A stretch of 64,000 bases of DNA, taken from NCBI RefSeq assembly GCF_014647835.1, contig NZ_BMPY01000007.1, positions 124,001-188,000 on the forward strand. Reading direction: 5' to 3'. Under the pieces are notes generated by a model. That model was not told where the DNA came from. It saw only the letters and a list, made by a program, of their open reading frames with translations, and did no database searches. Of the stretch, positions 63,174-64,000 are shown piece by piece. The translations under genes and the position numbers were made by a program. Numbering within the stretch: the first letter of the stretch is position 1; the number at the start of each line of letters is the position of its first letter. This DNA is from Microbispora rosea subsp. aerata (GTDB lineage Bacteria; Actinomycetota; Actinomycetes; Streptosporangiales; Streptosporangiaceae).

Positions 63174-64000
63174 TCAGGCGTCCGGCATGTGGGTGCGCAG
63201 CCGGTGCAGCCGCAGCGCGAGCTGGATCTCCAGGGCGCGGTCGGGCTCCTGCCAGTCCGCGCCGAGCAGCTGCCCCACCCGGTCGAGCCGCTGCGTGACC
63301 GTGTTGACGTGGATGTGCAGGGCCTCGGCCGTACGCGACAGCGAGCCGCCCGTGCCGAAATAGGCGTTCAGCGTCTTGACCAGGGCGGTTCCCCGGCGCG
63401 CGTCGTAGTCGAGCACCGGCCCCAGCGTGCCGGACAGGAAACCGGACACCTCGCGGCGCTCGCCCACCAGCAGGCCGACGAAGCCCAGCTCCTCGGCGCT
63501 CGCGCCGTCGCCCGTACGGCCCAGCGCGACCAGCGCCCCGGCGCAGCGGCGAGCCTCGGCGTAGGCGGACGCGACCGCCGTCACCGGCCCGCGGGCCGGC
63601 GCGGCCCCGGCCGTCGCCGGGCGGCCGAGCGAGGCGCTCAGCTCGGCGGCGACGCGCCGGGCCAGCGCGCCCGGCCGGTCGCCGGGCAGCAGCAGCACGA
63701 CCTCGTCACCCCGCGCCGTGGCCAGGCCGTGGGCCAGCGTCGCCTGCGACGACGCCCAGAAGGCGGCGCGCTCCCGCTGCCCGTCGTGCCGCGCCACGAC
63801 CAGCACGTGCGGCGCGCCGAGATCGACCCCGAGCCGCCGCGCCCGGTCGTCCAGCCCGCGCAGCTCCGGCCGGGACACCAGGTCGTCGAGCAGCTCGCCG
63901 CGCACCCGCCCTTCCGCCTCGGCCACGCTGCGGCGAAACAGCAGCAGCAGCGCGGTGACGATCGCGGCGCGCTCCAAAATCCGCTGGTCGGTGTCGGACA
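63174..64000 (-). CDS. PucR-family regulator, 5' end outside the window
   Basis: About 275 C-terminal residues of a CdaR/PucR-type regulator; the frame is open to the window edge, and no convincing start is visible inside. A central GGDEF-like or ligand region (about ARRLGVDLGAPHVLVVARHDG, LLPGDRPGALARRVAAEL) precedes the C-terminal PucR helix-turn-helix: LVKTLNAYFGTGGSLSRTAEALHIHVNTVTQRLDRVGQLL. Such regulators sense small metabolites and often control neighbouring uptake genes. The adjacent symporter operon with a palindrome is the likely target. Confidence 0.85.
   Translation of the reverse strand, partial: SDTDQRILERAAIVTALLLLFRRSVAEAEGRVRGELLDDLVSRPELRGLDDRARRLGVDLGAPHVLVVARHDGQRERAAFWASSQATLAHGLATARGDEVVLLLPGDRPGALARRVAAELSASLGRPATAGAAPARGPVTAVASAYAEARRCAGALVALGRTGDGASAEELGFVGLLVGERREVSGFLSGTLGPVLDYDARRGTALVKTLNAYFGTGGSLSRTAEALHIHVNTVTQRLDRVGQLLGADWQEPDRALEIQLALRLHRLRTHMPDA

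Overview
This is high-GC actinomycete DNA. It carries a mycothiol conjugate amidase (Mca), the GreA-DUF4307-Mca gene group, GTP-type PEP carboxykinase, a short cis-prenyltransferase, PhoH2-type PIN-ATPase and many GTG starts. The protein styles suggest a filamentous actinobacterium, perhaps Streptosporangiales; that rank is a guess. About 60 real genes were found. No tRNA, rRNA, CRISPR array, transposase or integrase was recognised.

Layout. 1-5.9 kb: end of an MFS exporter, three small membrane proteins and a VWA/AAA+ (magnesium-chelatase-like) pair. 6-9.7 kb: a FIST sensor protein with a collagen-like tail, translationally coupled to a ROK sugar kinase, then threonine ammonia-lyase. 9.7-16.6 kb: an M1 peptidase lipoprotein, an RDD membrane protein, 4-hydroxyphenylpyruvate dioxygenase with a divergent Lrp regulator, and a class A penicillin-binding protein whose 3' end is echoed in repeats downstream. 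17-21 kb: an RHH/PIN toxin-antitoxin-like pair, a DUF255 thioredoxin-like protein and an unknown gene.

21.2-42.5 kb behaves like an inserted island. It lies between two 64-bp direct repeats (61/64 identical) that are parts of the same small membrane-protein gene. It separates DUF255 from the small gene, Mca, DUF4307 and greA, which sit close together in M. tuberculosis (Rv1080c-Rv1084). It carries a TetR/truncated-MFS/reductase unit and a 17.6-kb carbohydrate catabolic cluster: two ribose/fructose-type ABC importers, two SDRs, a UlaG-like lactonase, a KDPG-type aldolase, two zinc alcohol dehydrogenases, a glycerol-kinase-like FGGY kinase, a shikimate-dehydrogenase-like protein, a cupin-type phosphoglucose isomerase, a D-2-hydroxyacid dehydrogenase and an RpiR regulator. 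A 17-bp motif (TCGAAGAAA...CCAC) stands before three of its transcription units and nowhere else that I found, so it is probably the cluster operator. The enzyme set matches no pathway I know and is the best candidate here for an undescribed system.

42.4-64 kb returns to mostly core genes: small membrane protein, Mca, DUF4307, GreA, an NlpC/P60 protein, an MFS/TetR pair with a palindromic operator, a gene whose start codon lies inside a palindrome, pckG, uppS, phoH, a two-component system with a lipoprotein, a transglycosylase-like secreted protein behind a perfect CRP-type site, a glycosyltransferase, and an operon of two hydrolases plus an MHS-family symporter beside a PucR-like regulator cut by the window end.
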